Source of the DNA: CAYFLR01 sp964343805
GTDB taxonomy: Bacteria; Bdellovibrionota_B; Oligoflexia; CAYFLR01
Direction of reading: 5' to 3'
Assembly: GCA_964343805.1 (NCBI GenBank)
Contig: CAYFLR010000011.1
Coordinates: 79,351-143,350 of the forward strand
DNA: 64,000 nt
Of the stretch, positions 26,243-34,835 are shown piece by piece. A model generated the notes under the pieces. The model was not told the DNA's origin and ran no database searches. It was given only the letters and a program-made list of their open reading frames with translations. The translations under genes and the position numbers were made by a program. Every line of letters starts with the position of its first letter. Position 1 is the first letter of the stretch.

Positions 26243-26929
26243 ATGTTTAAAATTATGGCCACTTTACTGTTAATTTTGAGTGTTCTCAGCTGCAGCGATG
26301 AAAAAACCAATTCATCTTCAGGTAAAGCCAAAACAGGTAATTCGTCAGTCTCTCTTAAGCTTACAGATTATAAAGATTATTGTATGGCCACGATGGAAAA
26401 AGATCACAACTTTAAACATAAATTTGATGAAATTTCGGTTAAAAAGGGAGAGCAACTTCTTGTGTCATATTCGGTGCCTTTCAATGAAAAAAATGCTCAG
26501 TCTTCTGGAACCTATGATCTTCTTAGATTTAATGCCAACATCCCTGAAGATATAAGAATCAAGAGTGAAGAGGGTGTTGTTAAATCAGATTGTTATGATG
26601 AGAATACGGACCTCTATATTGTGGCACTGAATGAGGTCAAACTTTATAAAGATAAGAATTTGAAAAGCCTAAGTTGTACATTGAAGAAAGGTACCAGTAA
26701 AAAGGTTGAAAATGAAAAGGGTTTTAGTATTGGCATGATGATGACGGATGTAAAAATTGATTCAGAAAATGTAGTGTACGAAGTTCATTTTGGTGATGTT
26801 TACAAACAAGAATGTCCTACTGATAATAAAGACAATGGTTATTTTACTAAAATTAGCTTTTTGAAAAACTCTCAAGGAAGTAAAGTGGATGCCTATTATA
26901 TTGCTGCATTGAGGAAGAAAAAAACTTGA
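26243..26929 (+). CDS. Predicted lipoprotein
   Basis: A 228-aa protein. The signal peptide MFKIMATLLLILSVLSC ends in a lipobox (Cys17), followed by a Ser/Lys-rich linker (SSSGKAKTGNSSVS) and a ~180-aa beta-rich domain with Cys at ~48, ~119, ~142 and ~192. No family is recognised. The start ATG follows AGGGGGGATT. It is divergent from the 88-aa peptide operon across ~205 bp of very AT-rich DNA, so shared regulation is possible. Confidence 0.75.
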   Translation: MFKIMATLLLILSVLSCSDEKTNSSSGKAKTGNSSVSLKLTDYKDYCMATMEKDHNFKHKFDEISVKKGEQLLVSYSVPFNEKNAQSSGTYDLLRFNANIPEDIRIKSEEGVVKSDCYDENTDLYIVALNEVKLYKDKNLKSLSCTLKKGTSKKVENEKGFSIGMMMTDVKIDSENVVYEVHFGDVYKQECPTDNKDNGYFTKISFLKNSQGSKVDAYYIAALRKKKT

Positions 26930-27030
26930 TTCGGTTTTCTTAAACTTTTTACTTCCCAACCTTCTTTTTTTAATGTACATACCTCATCCCCTTGGGGATC
27001 TATCTCCATTGACTTAATAAAGGAGGTCAA

Positions 27031-29352
27031 TTGACGAATAGAGATTTACATGCCGCCATTCTTGCCAACGGCACTTCTCAATCAGAGTGGCAGAACCCTT
27101 CTTCACCCAGCAATAATAGACAGGAATTCCTGCAGGGTAAAAATCAACGGAAGACCATTAACAGAGGACGGCTGATTTTTCATCTGGCAGAAAATAGACA
27201 TTCGAAGGATTCCCCTTTTGCCTTTTTAGCTACCTACTCTTTGTTCAAAGGAGGGAGCGGACAAATTCAAAACATGCCCCTTAAGTATGCCCTTACCGAA
27301 TATGGAAAGAACACCCATCAACTCCTAGAAATCCTCCAACCCATTTATAAGGCCGGGAAGAAAAGTTTATTTATTGGCCAACTGCTAAAGAGCGGTGATC
27401 TCTTAAAACCTTTGGCTTGGGAGTCTAAAGAAGCCCATCAGTTTTTAAAAGATATTCCTCTCATAAAAGATGCGGGGATCCGTTGCCGCATACCTGATTG
27501 GTGGCAGCAGAAAAGTTGCACCTTAAACATATCCTTTAGTCGGTCCCAGGGGAAGCACCTCAGTGTCGATTCTTTGTTGGAGTTTAATGCCCATGTCCTT
27601 TTAGGAGAAGATTCCATTTCTCTAGAGGAAGCCCAAAACCTGGCGGATCAATCAGAAGGCCTCACTCTTATTAAAGGGAAATGGGTAGAGATAGACAAGG
27701 ACAGACTGAGGAAAATTTTAAAACTCTTTTCCAAGGTGAAGGATCAGTTGAAAGATGGGGCTTCCATTAGAGAAGCACTTCGTTTTCAGCTCAATTCCCC
27801 TCCTCTTACAGATGAAGAGGAGGATGAACCTTTGATTGAGGTATCTCATGATGCTTGGTTAACAGATATACTCACCAAATTAAAAAATCCCTCACAAATG
27901 GAACCTCAAAAGCCAGGGGCCAATTTTAAAGCTAAGTTACGACCCTATCAGCAAAGAGGATTGAATTGGCTTTGCTATCTACATCAACTGCGATTTGGCG
28001 CTTGTTTAGCGGATGATATGGGACTCGGGAAAACCATTCAAGTTTTAGCATTTTTAAACCACCTTAAGGAAAATAGAGATAAGAAATCCACCTCACTTTT
28101 AATCTTACCCACCTCACTCATTCACAATTGGAGCCAAGAGATCGAACGGTTTGCGCCCTCTTTAAACTATTTTGTTGCTCACAATAGTTTCAATGGGGGA
28201 TTTATGACTCAATTGCAGCAAAACTTCTATTTAACTCAGTTCGACCTTGTGATCACATCCTACACCCTAATAGCTCGCAATGAATGGTTTTGGAAGAATA
28301 CCCAGTGGACCTATATCATTTTGGATGAAGCTCAGGCCATTAAGAATCATGCCACTAAACAAGCTCAAAGTGTGAAGCGACTCAAATCATATAATCGAAT
28401 TATCCTTACTGGAACACCAGTTGAAAACCGCCTAACGGATCTCTGGTCACTCTTTGATTTTATCAACCCAGGGCTGTTGGGAAATGAGGTGGAGTTTCTA
28501 AACTATGTAAGAGGTTTAAAAAGGAATTCCATGGGCTATGGCAATTTAAAAATGGTTTTATCTCCTTACATCTTGCGTCGATTAAAAACCGATAAAAACA
28601 TTATTGCTGATCTGCCGGAAAAAATTGAATTAAAGTGCTTTTGCCCGCTTACTAAACCCCAAGTATTTCATTATCAAAAGCGAGTGGATCTGATCGAAGT
28701 TATGAGAAATTCTCCTGATCGTAAGAAACTCGGAGCTGTGATTCTTAGTTCTTTCATGACTTTCAAGCAGATTTGCAATCACCCCGATCTCTATATAGGC
28801 AATTCTTCTTTCCTCCCGAAAGAAAGTGGAAAATTTACTAAACTTATAGAAATAGCTCGTAAGATCATTGCCAAGCAAGAAAAGGGAATTGTCTTCACTC
28901 AATTTAAAGAAATGACCTTACCTTTAGCCCAATTCCTGCAAAAAGAATTAGGTCATGAAGTGCTTATCCTGCACGGGGGAGTGAACATTGTTAAACGCAA
29001 GCAAGTGATCCAACAGTTTCAAAACAGCCCCTGTCATTCTTTTTTAATTTCCTCTTTAAAAGTGGGAGGGGTGGGGCTCAATCTTATCGCTGCGAATCAC
29101 ATTATTCATTTTGATCGCTGGTGGAATCCTGCCGTTGAAAATCAGGCCACCGACCGTTGTTTCCGCATTGGCCAAAAGCGAGGAGTGATGGTTTACAAGC
29201 TTATTTGCCAAGGAACCATTGAACAGAATATTGATGCCCTTATGGAAGAGAAATCTGCTCTGGCCAAAAATGTAGTGGGTAAAAGTAGGGAACATTGGCT
29301 ATCCAACATGGATCAAGATGAAATTCTAGAACTGTTCAAATTAAGTATATAA
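27031..29352 (+). CDS. SNF2-family helicase/ATPase
   Basis: A 773-aa double-stranded-DNA translocase. Residues ~150-250 resemble the bacterial SNF2-associated domain (LLEFNAHVLLGEDSISLEEA, KGKWVEIDKDRLRKI). Motif I is DDMGLGKTIQVLAFL, motif II LDEAQAIKN, motif III LTGTPVENRLTDLWSLFDF, and motifs V and VI are SLKVGGVGLNLIAANHII and DRCFRIGQKRGVMVYKL. The start is TTG at 27031 behind AAAGGAGGTC, a near-perfect Shine-Dalgarno. The usual N-terminal SWIM finger is not in this protein but is encoded by the next gene, implying a split complex acting on DNA-protein assemblies. Confidence 0.92.
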   Translation: MTNRDLHAAILANGTSQSEWQNPSSPSNNRQEFLQGKNQRKTINRGRLIFHLAENRHSKDSPFAFLATYSLFKGGSGQIQNMPLKYALTEYGKNTHQLLEILQPIYKAGKKSLFIGQLLKSGDLLKPLAWESKEAHQFLKDIPLIKDAGIRCRIPDWWQQKSCTLNISFSRSQGKHLSVDSLLEFNAHVLLGEDSISLEEAQNLADQSEGLTLIKGKWVEIDKDRLRKILKLFSKVKDQLKDGASIREALRFQLNSPPLTDEEEDEPLIEVSHDAWLTDILTKLKNPSQMEPQKPGANFKAKLRPYQQRGLNWLCYLHQLRFGACLADDMGLGKTIQVLAFLNHLKENRDKKSTSLLILPTSLIHNWSQEIERFAPSLNYFVAHNSFNGGFMTQLQQNFYLTQFDLVITSYTLIARNEWFWKNTQWTYIILDEAQAIKNHATKQAQSVKRLKSYNRIILTGTPVENRLTDLWSLFDFINPGLLGNEVEFLNYVRGLKRNSMGYGNLKMVLSPYILRRLKTDKNIIADLPEKIELKCFCPLTKPQVFHYQKRVDLIEVMRNSPDRKKLGAVILSSFMTFKQICNHPDLYIGNSSFLPKESGKFTKLIEIARKIIAKQEKGIVFTQFKEMTLPLAQFLQKELGHEVLILHGGVNIVKRKQVIQQFQNSPCHSFLISSLKVGGVGLNLIAANHIIHFDRWWNPAVENQATDRCFRIGQKRGVMVYKLICQGTIEQNIDALMEEKSALAKNVVGKSREHWLSNMDQDEILELFKLSI

Positions 29353-29404
29353 ACCCGGATATTTCATGATGGCTTGTAGTAGGTTCTTCACGAAATATCC
29401 GGGT
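29353..29404 (+). repeat. Inverted repeat between the SNF2 and SWIM genes
   Basis: Perfect 13-bp arms ACCCGGATATTTC (29353-29365) and its complement (29392-29404) around a 26-nt loop. The arms extend by three more pairs (TGA/TCA) after one mismatch. It begins at the SNF2 stop codon and ends one base before the Shine-Dalgarno region (AAAGGAGGG) of the SWIM gene. There is no T tract, so it is not a standard terminator; it could control relative expression or mRNA processing. Confidence 0.7.
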
Positions 29405-29415
29405 AAAGGAGGGCA

Positions 29416-30018
29416 ATGGAATATCCTATTTGTAATTCATGGCTGGGAAAGACATGGATCCAAAACCTCTTTCGGTTTGCCTATGATATAAAACGAATGG
29501 ATAGAGGAAGGAACTACTGTAAACAAGGTGCGGTGATTCACTTGTCCATCAATGCCAACAGAGTGAGTGCACAAGTGAGAGGGTCGTACTATGAAACTTA
29601 TGATGTAAATATTAGAGTCGATCCCTTAACGGCTTATGGGCAGTCTAAGCTGACCGAAGCTCTGCAGAATAGAATCGAAGTTTTGACTGAATTGCAACAA
29701 GGTAGAATTCCTCAATCTCTAAAGGGAATACTAAATAATCAAAGCTTTGGTCTATTTCCTAGTCCTTCAGATATCTTCTTTAACTGCAATTGTCCTGATT
29801 GGGCGGGTATGTGTAAACATGTGGTGGCTTCTTTGTTAAGCCTGGGCATTCGCTTTGATGAGGCTCCCAAGCTTTTATTCGACCTGCGTGGCCTTGACCT
29901 AGATGAGATGGTGGATTCTGCTATAAATAGAGAGGTTCAGCAGTTATTAGACAAAGCTGAAAGGGGAAGTGGTAACTGTATAGATGAAAGCAAACTGGCT
30001 GCGGTTTTTAAGATTTAG
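29416..30018 (+). CDS. SWIM zinc-finger protein, partner of SNF2
   Basis: A 200-aa protein whose residues ~136-155 hold the SWIM finger CxCx6CxH (FNCNCPDWAGMCKHVVASLL). The N half (WIQNLFRFAYDIKRMDRGRNY, VIHLSINANRVSAQVRGS) matches the family that accompanies bacterial SNF2 ATPases. It probably contacts DNA or the ATPase. The ATG at 29416 has AAAGGAGGGC. It follows the SNF2 gene by 63 bp, including the hairpin at 29353-29404. The C-terminal 40 residues are acidic and helical. Confidence 0.88.
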   Translation: MEYPICNSWLGKTWIQNLFRFAYDIKRMDRGRNYCKQGAVIHLSINANRVSAQVRGSYYETYDVNIRVDPLTAYGQSKLTEALQNRIEVLTELQQGRIPQSLKGILNNQSFGLFPSPSDIFFNCNCPDWAGMCKHVVASLLSLGIRFDEAPKLLFDLRGLDLDEMVDSAINREVQQLLDKAERGSGNCIDESKLAAVFKI

Positions 30019-30065
30019 ATTGTTTCGTAACAGTATCCGGGATTAAGAAACTTTTACGGTCATAG

Positions 30066-30362
30066 TTATAGATCGGGCAGGTCATATTCTCTTATAATTT
30101 CATTATATAGTTCTCCCAATCTCCAAATGAGCTCATTGGCATTTGAATACCCTTTCTCATCTTCGCCACAGGCTTCGATTAAATTATTTAGCTTTTCATC
30201 AGAATAACCATGCTTAAAGGACGGGCGAAAAACCTTATTCCATATTTCATCGAGTGCAATATGCATATCTCGGGCTTTCAACATCAATAAAACATCCTGA
30301 CGTTCTTCAAAGTCAAGATCCTTGAATTCATGTAAAATCCTTTTTAGTTTGTTTTCTTCCAT
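30066..30362 (-). CDS. Small hypothetical protein (98 aa)
   Basis: An acidic, helical cytoplasmic protein, with MEENKLKRILHEFKDLDFEERQDV at the N-terminus and ELYNEIIREYDLPDL at the C-terminus. The ATG at 30362 is preceded by TGGAGAAACT, a fair ribosome binding site. There is no signal peptide or known domain. It is convergent with the SWIM gene and divergent from the secreted protein at 30517. A palindrome at 30433-30447 lies in the shared upstream region. Confidence 0.6.
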   Translation of the reverse strand: MEENKLKRILHEFKDLDFEERQDVLLMLKARDMHIALDEIWNKVFRPSFKHGYSDEKLNNLIEACGEDEKGYSNANELIWRLGELYNEIIREYDLPDL

Positions 30363-30432
30363 AGTTTCTCCATTAGGTTACTTTGTTACAATAGTACTAA
30401 CATAACAAATAATTTGAATTTGGTTGATATAT

Positions 30433-30447
30433 ATCTAATTATTAGAT
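30433..30447. promoter_or_regulatory. 15-bp palindrome in a divergent intergenic region
   Basis: ATCTAATTATTAGAT is a perfect 7-1-7 palindrome between the starts of the 98-aa gene (minus) and the secreted-protein gene (plus). A second stem, AAAGCC/GGCTTT, lies at 30453-30472. It could be an operator; no partner regulator is known. Confidence 0.4.
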
Positions 30448-30516
30448 CACCCAAAGCCAGTGATTAGGCTTTACAATATCTGCCACCTAAGTTACAAAGC
30501 CCTCCAAGGAGGAGCT

Positions 30517-31386
30517 ATGAAAACACTGATACTTATATCTTTATTATTTACAGGCATTTTAAATGCAAATACCACCCCCAGTTGTGAAACCCATTCTGCA
30601 GGTTTAATTAAACTTTATACGCAGTTACGTCAGGTGAGCGAGAATCCCGAACTCATTAAAGAAACCAAATACCACATTTATTCCACAACCAATCAATTAG
30701 AAAGCATTGCCTCTTGGTTGGGACAGGACCTGTTTTGGCACTATCATGAAAACCGTAAGATCCAGTTTTCATACACTTATATGACGGATCATCGTCTAGC
30801 AGAGATTGGTGGTAAGTACGACTCTCTGATGGAGAGGATGGAAGGCTCGCCAGAAATATACGGTGAATTTGATTGGAAAAATGACCTCAGCGAAAGTAAA
30901 CAGCAGCTAGCTATTTGGAATCTGTATAGTAAAGATGTGTCTTTAGAGCAGTACAGCTGTTTGGATGAGCAAAGTAAAGTCACCTTCTTGGATGACTATG
31001 CTAACAAAGACCTTCGAACTCTTTCTTACATAGAAGCGATACCCTCCCTTCCTACTCATTTAAACCCAGAACAATTGAAGAATGAGTTTCAAACAGTTCT
31101 CCAAGATGAAGAAAATTTATGGGGAGACACTATACTGGAAGGTCCTTTTGCTCAAACGGGAGCGGCTGAGATTTCTGATGTTGAAGCTCTTATCTACCAT
31201 GAGCGAGTTGTGGGATTTCGAATCTATATTGTGGCACCAGCTGTGTTTACTGATCATTGCGAGTTTAATGAAGAAACTTACGAGTATGAAAACTGCGATG
31301 GCGAAGGTCAAATTTATGTGAGTAAACTCTTAGATATCAATTTAGACCTACTCGAAGATGGCAACTACGCTGAGTTCGATATTTAA
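30517..31386 (+). CDS. Predicted secreted protein of unknown function
   Basis: A 289-aa protein with signal peptide MKTLILISLLFTGILNANT from the ATG at 30517, which has a perfect AAGGAGG upstream. The mature protein is acidic and has few Cys (~26, ~148, and a CEFNEETYEYENC pair near the C-terminus that could form a disulphide loop). No domain is recognised. The stop codon overlaps the convergent topoisomerase III gene by 4 bp. Confidence 0.72.
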   Translation: MKTLILISLLFTGILNANTTPSCETHSAGLIKLYTQLRQVSENPELIKETKYHIYSTTNQLESIASWLGQDLFWHYHENRKIQFSYTYMTDHRLAEIGGKYDSLMERMEGSPEIYGEFDWKNDLSESKQQLAIWNLYSKDVSLEQYSCLDEQSKVTFLDDYANKDLRTLSYIEAIPSLPTHLNPEQLKNEFQTVLQDEENLWGDTILEGPFAQTGAAEISDVEALIYHERVVGFRIYIVAPAVFTDHCEFNEETYEYENCDGEGQIYVSKLLDINLDLLEDGNYAEFDI

Positions 31387-33728
31387 AAATCAAACACCAC
31401 CTGATTTACCTTTCCTTTTTTTTCTAACCTCAGTCGAGTTTGAAAAGTCTTACCTGACTTAGATTTAAAACCCTTGATGACACCTGTCTTCCCATGAGTA
31501 AGCAGTTCTTTGGCGATTCGATAGGGAATCTTTTTACCTGCGATTTTTTTCCATATTTTAAATGAACAGCCTTTTTTCCAATCGGAACAGCCATAGCATT
31601 TTCGATTCTCCTCGATGGCACTACCACACTCAGGGCATTTTCCTAAGGAGTCCTCCTCATCTACAGACACCATTTTCACTTGCCATTTTTGGTCTTGAAA
31701 CAGCAATCTGAGTCGAGCTTTGTCAGGGAATCCTTCTTCTTTTAAAGTGAGGATGCGTGACCTTTTTCCAGCCAGCAGGCTTTTAATGGTGGATTTAGAA
31801 AGGGTCACTCCGGCGAATTCTTTCCAGATGACAAAGGGGCAACCGGTTTTCCAACTGGAACAACCATAGCCCTTTTTTCCTTCAATGATGCGGCTACTAC
31901 AAATGGGGCATTCACCGAGCGTCTCTGAGATAGAGTCTTCTTCTTTGAATTCGTTGGTGGCCTCTTCCACAAATTGCCGGATCTCTTCCATAAAAGAGTC
32001 CAGCTCTCTACTGCCCCTAGCAATATCTTCCAGAGACTGCTCCCATTTGGCGGTTTCCACCGCGGAGGCTAAAACCCCAGCGTTTTTCATGGGGCGAATG
32101 GTATCAATCAAGAGAACCCCTTTAGTGGTGGCTTTGAGAGTCTTTTTGGCTCGTTCGATGTAATTTCTTTGGAGGAGTTTCTCGATGATAGCCGCTCGGG
32201 TAGCTTGGGTCCCAAGCCCTATATTGCCGTGAAAGATATTTTTCAGTTCTTCTTCTTCCACAAATTTCGCCGGATTGGCCATAGCTCCCAATAGACTTCC
32301 ATCGCTGTATTCCTTGGGGGGCTTGGTCATCTTACTTTCAACTGTGATTTGCTGACAGTGGGCAGTATCTCCTTTTTGCAGAGGAGGCAGAATTTGTTCT
32401 TCTTTGTTATCTTTTTTCGGTGGATAGAGTACCTTCCATCCGGGTTGGGTAATAACCGTTCCCTTGGTTTTGAACGACTCTCCTTCAATGAAGGTGATGA
32501 TTTCGGTGAGTTCCATTTTACNNNNNNNNNNAACATCATGAAAGGCGGCTAGAAATCGTTTTAACACCAAATTGAAAATTTTCACCTCATCCGAAGGAAG
32601 ACCGCCCGGTGGTGTTCTAAGTGGAATCAGTGCGTGATGATCAGTGAGTTTGGCATCATTGAAAACCCGTTTATTTTTAGGGTCTACTTTTGATGGTTGC
32701 AAATGGGTAAATAGTTTTGGGTAATGAGGTTGAAGCTCTTTTAGAATCTGCTTAGTTAATCCTATGCTTTTAGTTCCCAGTACGGTGGAATCCGAACGAG
32801 GGTAGGAGAGACATTTCCTTTTTTCGTAAAGAGATTGGGCGAGCTCGAGGGTCTTTTGAGCTGAAAACCCATACCGCTTATTCGCATCCCTTTGCAGTTC
32901 CGTGAGTGAATAAAGAGGGGGGGGATGCTGAGTCTTTTTCTTCTTATCTACTTTGGTAACTTGACCCGAACGCCCTTTCAGCTTATCCGCAATTTGATCG
33001 GCTTGCTCTTTCTTTTTGAGTTTGCCTTTTTCTGGGTGAAACCAGCTTCCTTTCCACTCTCCTTTTTCATTGGTAAAATGGGCAATCAACGGAAAGTAAG
33101 GCTCTGGCTTGAAGTGATCAATTTCTTTGCGCCTGTCAACCAGCAGTGAAAGCACTGCGGTTTGCACTCGACCTAGGGAGAAAAGATCTCCCATTTTTCG
33201 GGTGGCAGCGCGGGTAAGGTTCATGCCTACCAGCCAATCAGCACACTGTCTTCCCTGTCCTGCGGCAAAAATTTTATCAAAGGAGCTGGCGGATTCTATT
33301 TTTGAAAGAGTGCTTTGGATCACTTCGGGTGTGAGAGCCTGACTAGTCCAAAAGCGGTAGGTGTCTCTTTTATTTCCTCCATAATTCAAGATAGTCCGTG
33401 CAATCACTTCTCCTTCTCGACCGGCATCTGTGGCAATCACTACTTTACCAATGTCTTTGCGTTTAATACCTTGGACTATTTTATTGAGCTGTTTTTTGGT
33501 TTTGCTAATGGCCTTGTATTTGAAGGCAGAGGGCAAAATGGGTAGAGAGTCTAAAGACCACCTTTTCCATTTGCTGTCATAATCATCAGGGGCAAAGAGT
33601 TCTACCAGATGGCCCACTGCGGATAAGATCACGTAGCTGGAGTTTTCCAAAGTGCCCATCGGCACCTTCAGTGCTTTGGCGAAGTCTCTCGCTACGGAAG
33701 GTTTTTCGGTTAAGATCAGTGTTTTCAT
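31383..33728 (-). CDS. topB: DNA topoisomerase III (type IA) with two C-terminal zinc modules
   Basis: A ~781-aa type IA topoisomerase. The TOPRIM domain begins MKTLILTEKPSVARDFA and includes IATDAGREGE. The catalytic tyrosine is in CLSYPRSDS (~Tyr309). The C-terminus has two repeated zinc modules, CPICSSRIIEGKKGYGCSSW and CPECGSAIEENRKCYGCSDW, each followed by an IWK...I...L...GK segment. It decatenates DNA in the cytoplasm. I chose the ATG at 33728 because AAGGAGCGA sits immediately upstream. Ten Ns at 32522-32531 interrupt the gene in the central domain without changing the apparent frame. Confidence 0.93.
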   Translation of the reverse strand: MKTLILTEKPSVARDFAKALKVPMGTLENSSYVILSAVGHLVELFAPDDYDSKWKRWSLDSLPILPSAFKYKAISKTKKQLNKIVQGIKRKDIGKVVIATDAGREGEVIARTILNYGGNKRDTYRFWTSQALTPEVIQSTLSKIESASSFDKIFAAGQGRQCADWLVGMNLTRAATRKMGDLFSLGRVQTAVLSLLVDRRKEIDHFKPEPYFPLIAHFTNEKGEWKGSWFHPEKGKLKKKEQADQIADKLKGRSGQVTKVDKKKKTQHPPPLYSLTELQRDANKRYGFSAQKTLELAQSLYEKRKCLSYPRSDSTVLGTKSIGLTKQILKELQPHYPKLFTHLQPSKVDPKNKRVFNDAKLTDHHALIPLRTPPGGLPSDEVKIFNLVLKRFLAAFHDVXXXXKMELTEIITFIEGESFKTKGTVITQPGWKVLYPPKKDNKEEQILPPLQKGDTAHCQQITVESKMTKPPKEYSDGSLLGAMANPAKFVEEEELKNIFHGNIGLGTQATRAAIIEKLLQRNYIERAKKTLKATTKGVLLIDTIRPMKNAGVLASAVETAKWEQSLEDIARGSRELDSFMEEIRQFVEEATNEFKEEDSISETLGECPICSSRIIEGKKGYGCSSWKTGCPFVIWKEFAGVTLSKSTIKSLLAGKRSRILTLKEEGFPDKARLRLLFQDQKWQVKMVSVDEEDSLGKCPECGSAIEENRKCYGCSDWKKGCSFKIWKKIAGKKIPYRIAKELLTHGKTGVIKGFKSKSGKTFQTRLRLEKKGKVNQVVFDF
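32522..32531. other. 10-N assembly gap inside topB
   Basis: Ten undetermined bases. The frame is kept across them, but the length is a pad and some codons may be missing. Confidence 0.97.
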
Positions 33729-33761
33729 TCGCTCCTTCATAACATGAAATGACTTTGAGAT

Positions 33762-34514
33762 CTATTCTCTTTGTCTGATTTGGAGTTGAGATTTGATGGC
33801 TGCTTGGAGCTTGTTTATGGTTGGGCTCCTGAGAGTGTGTTTTTTGTAGTAGAAAGCCCTGGAAATTTGGAGGAGTGAAATGATTTCTGATACTTGCAGA
33901 TGGTTCTTGGTTAGCTGAAGGGCAGCAATTTTAGCTGCTGTTATACTGACATTTCTACCATAAAGGTCCTCTCTTGCAATTGCAGCAGCAGTAGCATGCT
34001 TTATCTGACTAAAATCGGAAATAGGTGTGTCTGGTGAGAGATTGAGTTCCTCTAAAATGATCTTTCGACTGACGCGGGGAAGATATCTTCTGATACACTC
34101 AATGGAAGAGGAGTTTAGACAGCGTAAGCCAATTAGATCAGGGAAGTTAGAGCCGTCATGATAGGGATCAAATTGGGTTTGATGATGGGTATTTTGTTTG
34201 AGGATATAGAAAAAGGTGCTTCTTAAATGCTGTTGATCTTGAATGGGTTTTATAAAAGCGGGTGTGAAATTTATATCTAGTTTTAAACTTCGGTGTAAGG
34301 ATATTTCCAGCCGTCTTGCAAGTTGTCCAGATTGTTTGCGATTGTTTGCCAATAAAATATGGATGTGGGTATCAGTAAGACGGTAGCAAAGTAGTTGGTA
34401 ATTAATAGTTAATCGAGTAATTGTTCGTGTAATTAAGAATAGACTTTTTTGGGTGGTAGATATAACTCTATTGTCTGCCAGTCGAAGAACTAGATGGTGA
34501 GCAAATGAGCTTAT
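33762..34514 (-). CDS. RAYT-like HUH/Y1 transposase, apparent AUA start
   Basis: A 250-aa REP-associated-tyrosine-transposase-like protein. The HUH metal motif is DTHIHILLA (residues ~48-56) and the candidate nucleophile is Tyr in STFFYILKQN (~110). A C-terminal region (EIISLLQISRAFYYKK) may be a helix-turn-helix. The open frame extends upstream to an in-frame TAG that overlaps the Shine-Dalgarno AGGAGG. The only candidate start 5 nt after AGGAGG is ATA at 34512-34514. Starting at the first standard codon (TTG 34350-34352) would delete the HUH motif. The N-terminus (ISSFAHHLVLRLADNRVI) is conserved with the paralogue at 47965-48795. Three 62-bp hairpin repeats follow its 5' end. Confidence 0.7.
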   Translation of the reverse strand: MSSFAHHLVLRLADNRVISTTQKSLFLITRTITRLTINYQLLCYRLTDTHIHILLANNRKQSGQLARRLEISLHRSLKLDINFTPAFIKPIQDQQHLRSTFFYILKQNTHHQTQFDPYHDGSNFPDLIGLRCLNSSSIECIRRYLPRVSRKIILEELNLSPDTPISDFSQIKHATAAAIAREDLYGRNVSITAAKIAALQLTKNHLQVSEIISLLQISRAFYYKKHTLRSPTINKLQAAIKSQLQIRQRE

Positions 34515-34609
34515 AATGGCCTCCTATGTTTCTGGTTTGGAGCCAGATTTTGTGGTTCTTAACGGATGCTAGAAATAAAATCAACCTAAAACCACTATTT
34601 CTGTTTAAA

Positions 34610-34795
34610 TAGTCTCCCAAGTGAAATAGATATTTTATCTTGGCACGCTCGTAGACTAAATTGCCACAAAATAGTCTACCAAGTGGTTTAGATAGGCTAT
34701 CTGAGGGCGTTGTTAGATTAAACAGGGCAAAAATAGTCTCTCAAGTACCATAGATATTCTATCTAAAGACGTTGGTAGAAAAACCACCTCAATTT
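34610..34795. repeat. Three 62-bp tandem hairpin repeats beside the RAYT-like gene
   Basis: Units start at 34610, 34672 and 34734 with an exact 62-bp period. Each begins TAGTCT and carries an inner stem AGATA-3 nt-TATCT (34628-34640, 34690-34702, 34752-34764) whose arms are invariant while the loop changes (TTT, GGC, TTC). An outer arm AGACTA or AGATTA pairs with TAGTCT in units 1 and 2. This resembles REP/BIME elements mobilised by RAYTs. Confidence 0.75.
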
Positions 34796-34835
34796 AGCCT
34801 TGCAACCAATTCACTTAGCCTATTTAATACAAGTT

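Noticed and set aside
26986..26999. Terminator hairpin ATCCCC-TT-GGGGAT before the SNF2 gene
   Set aside because: A two-base loop is too tight and no T tract follows the stem.
30066..30362. Antitoxin for the neighbouring gene
   Set aside because: The 98-aa protein has no DNA-binding motif and no adjacent toxin-like gene on its strand.
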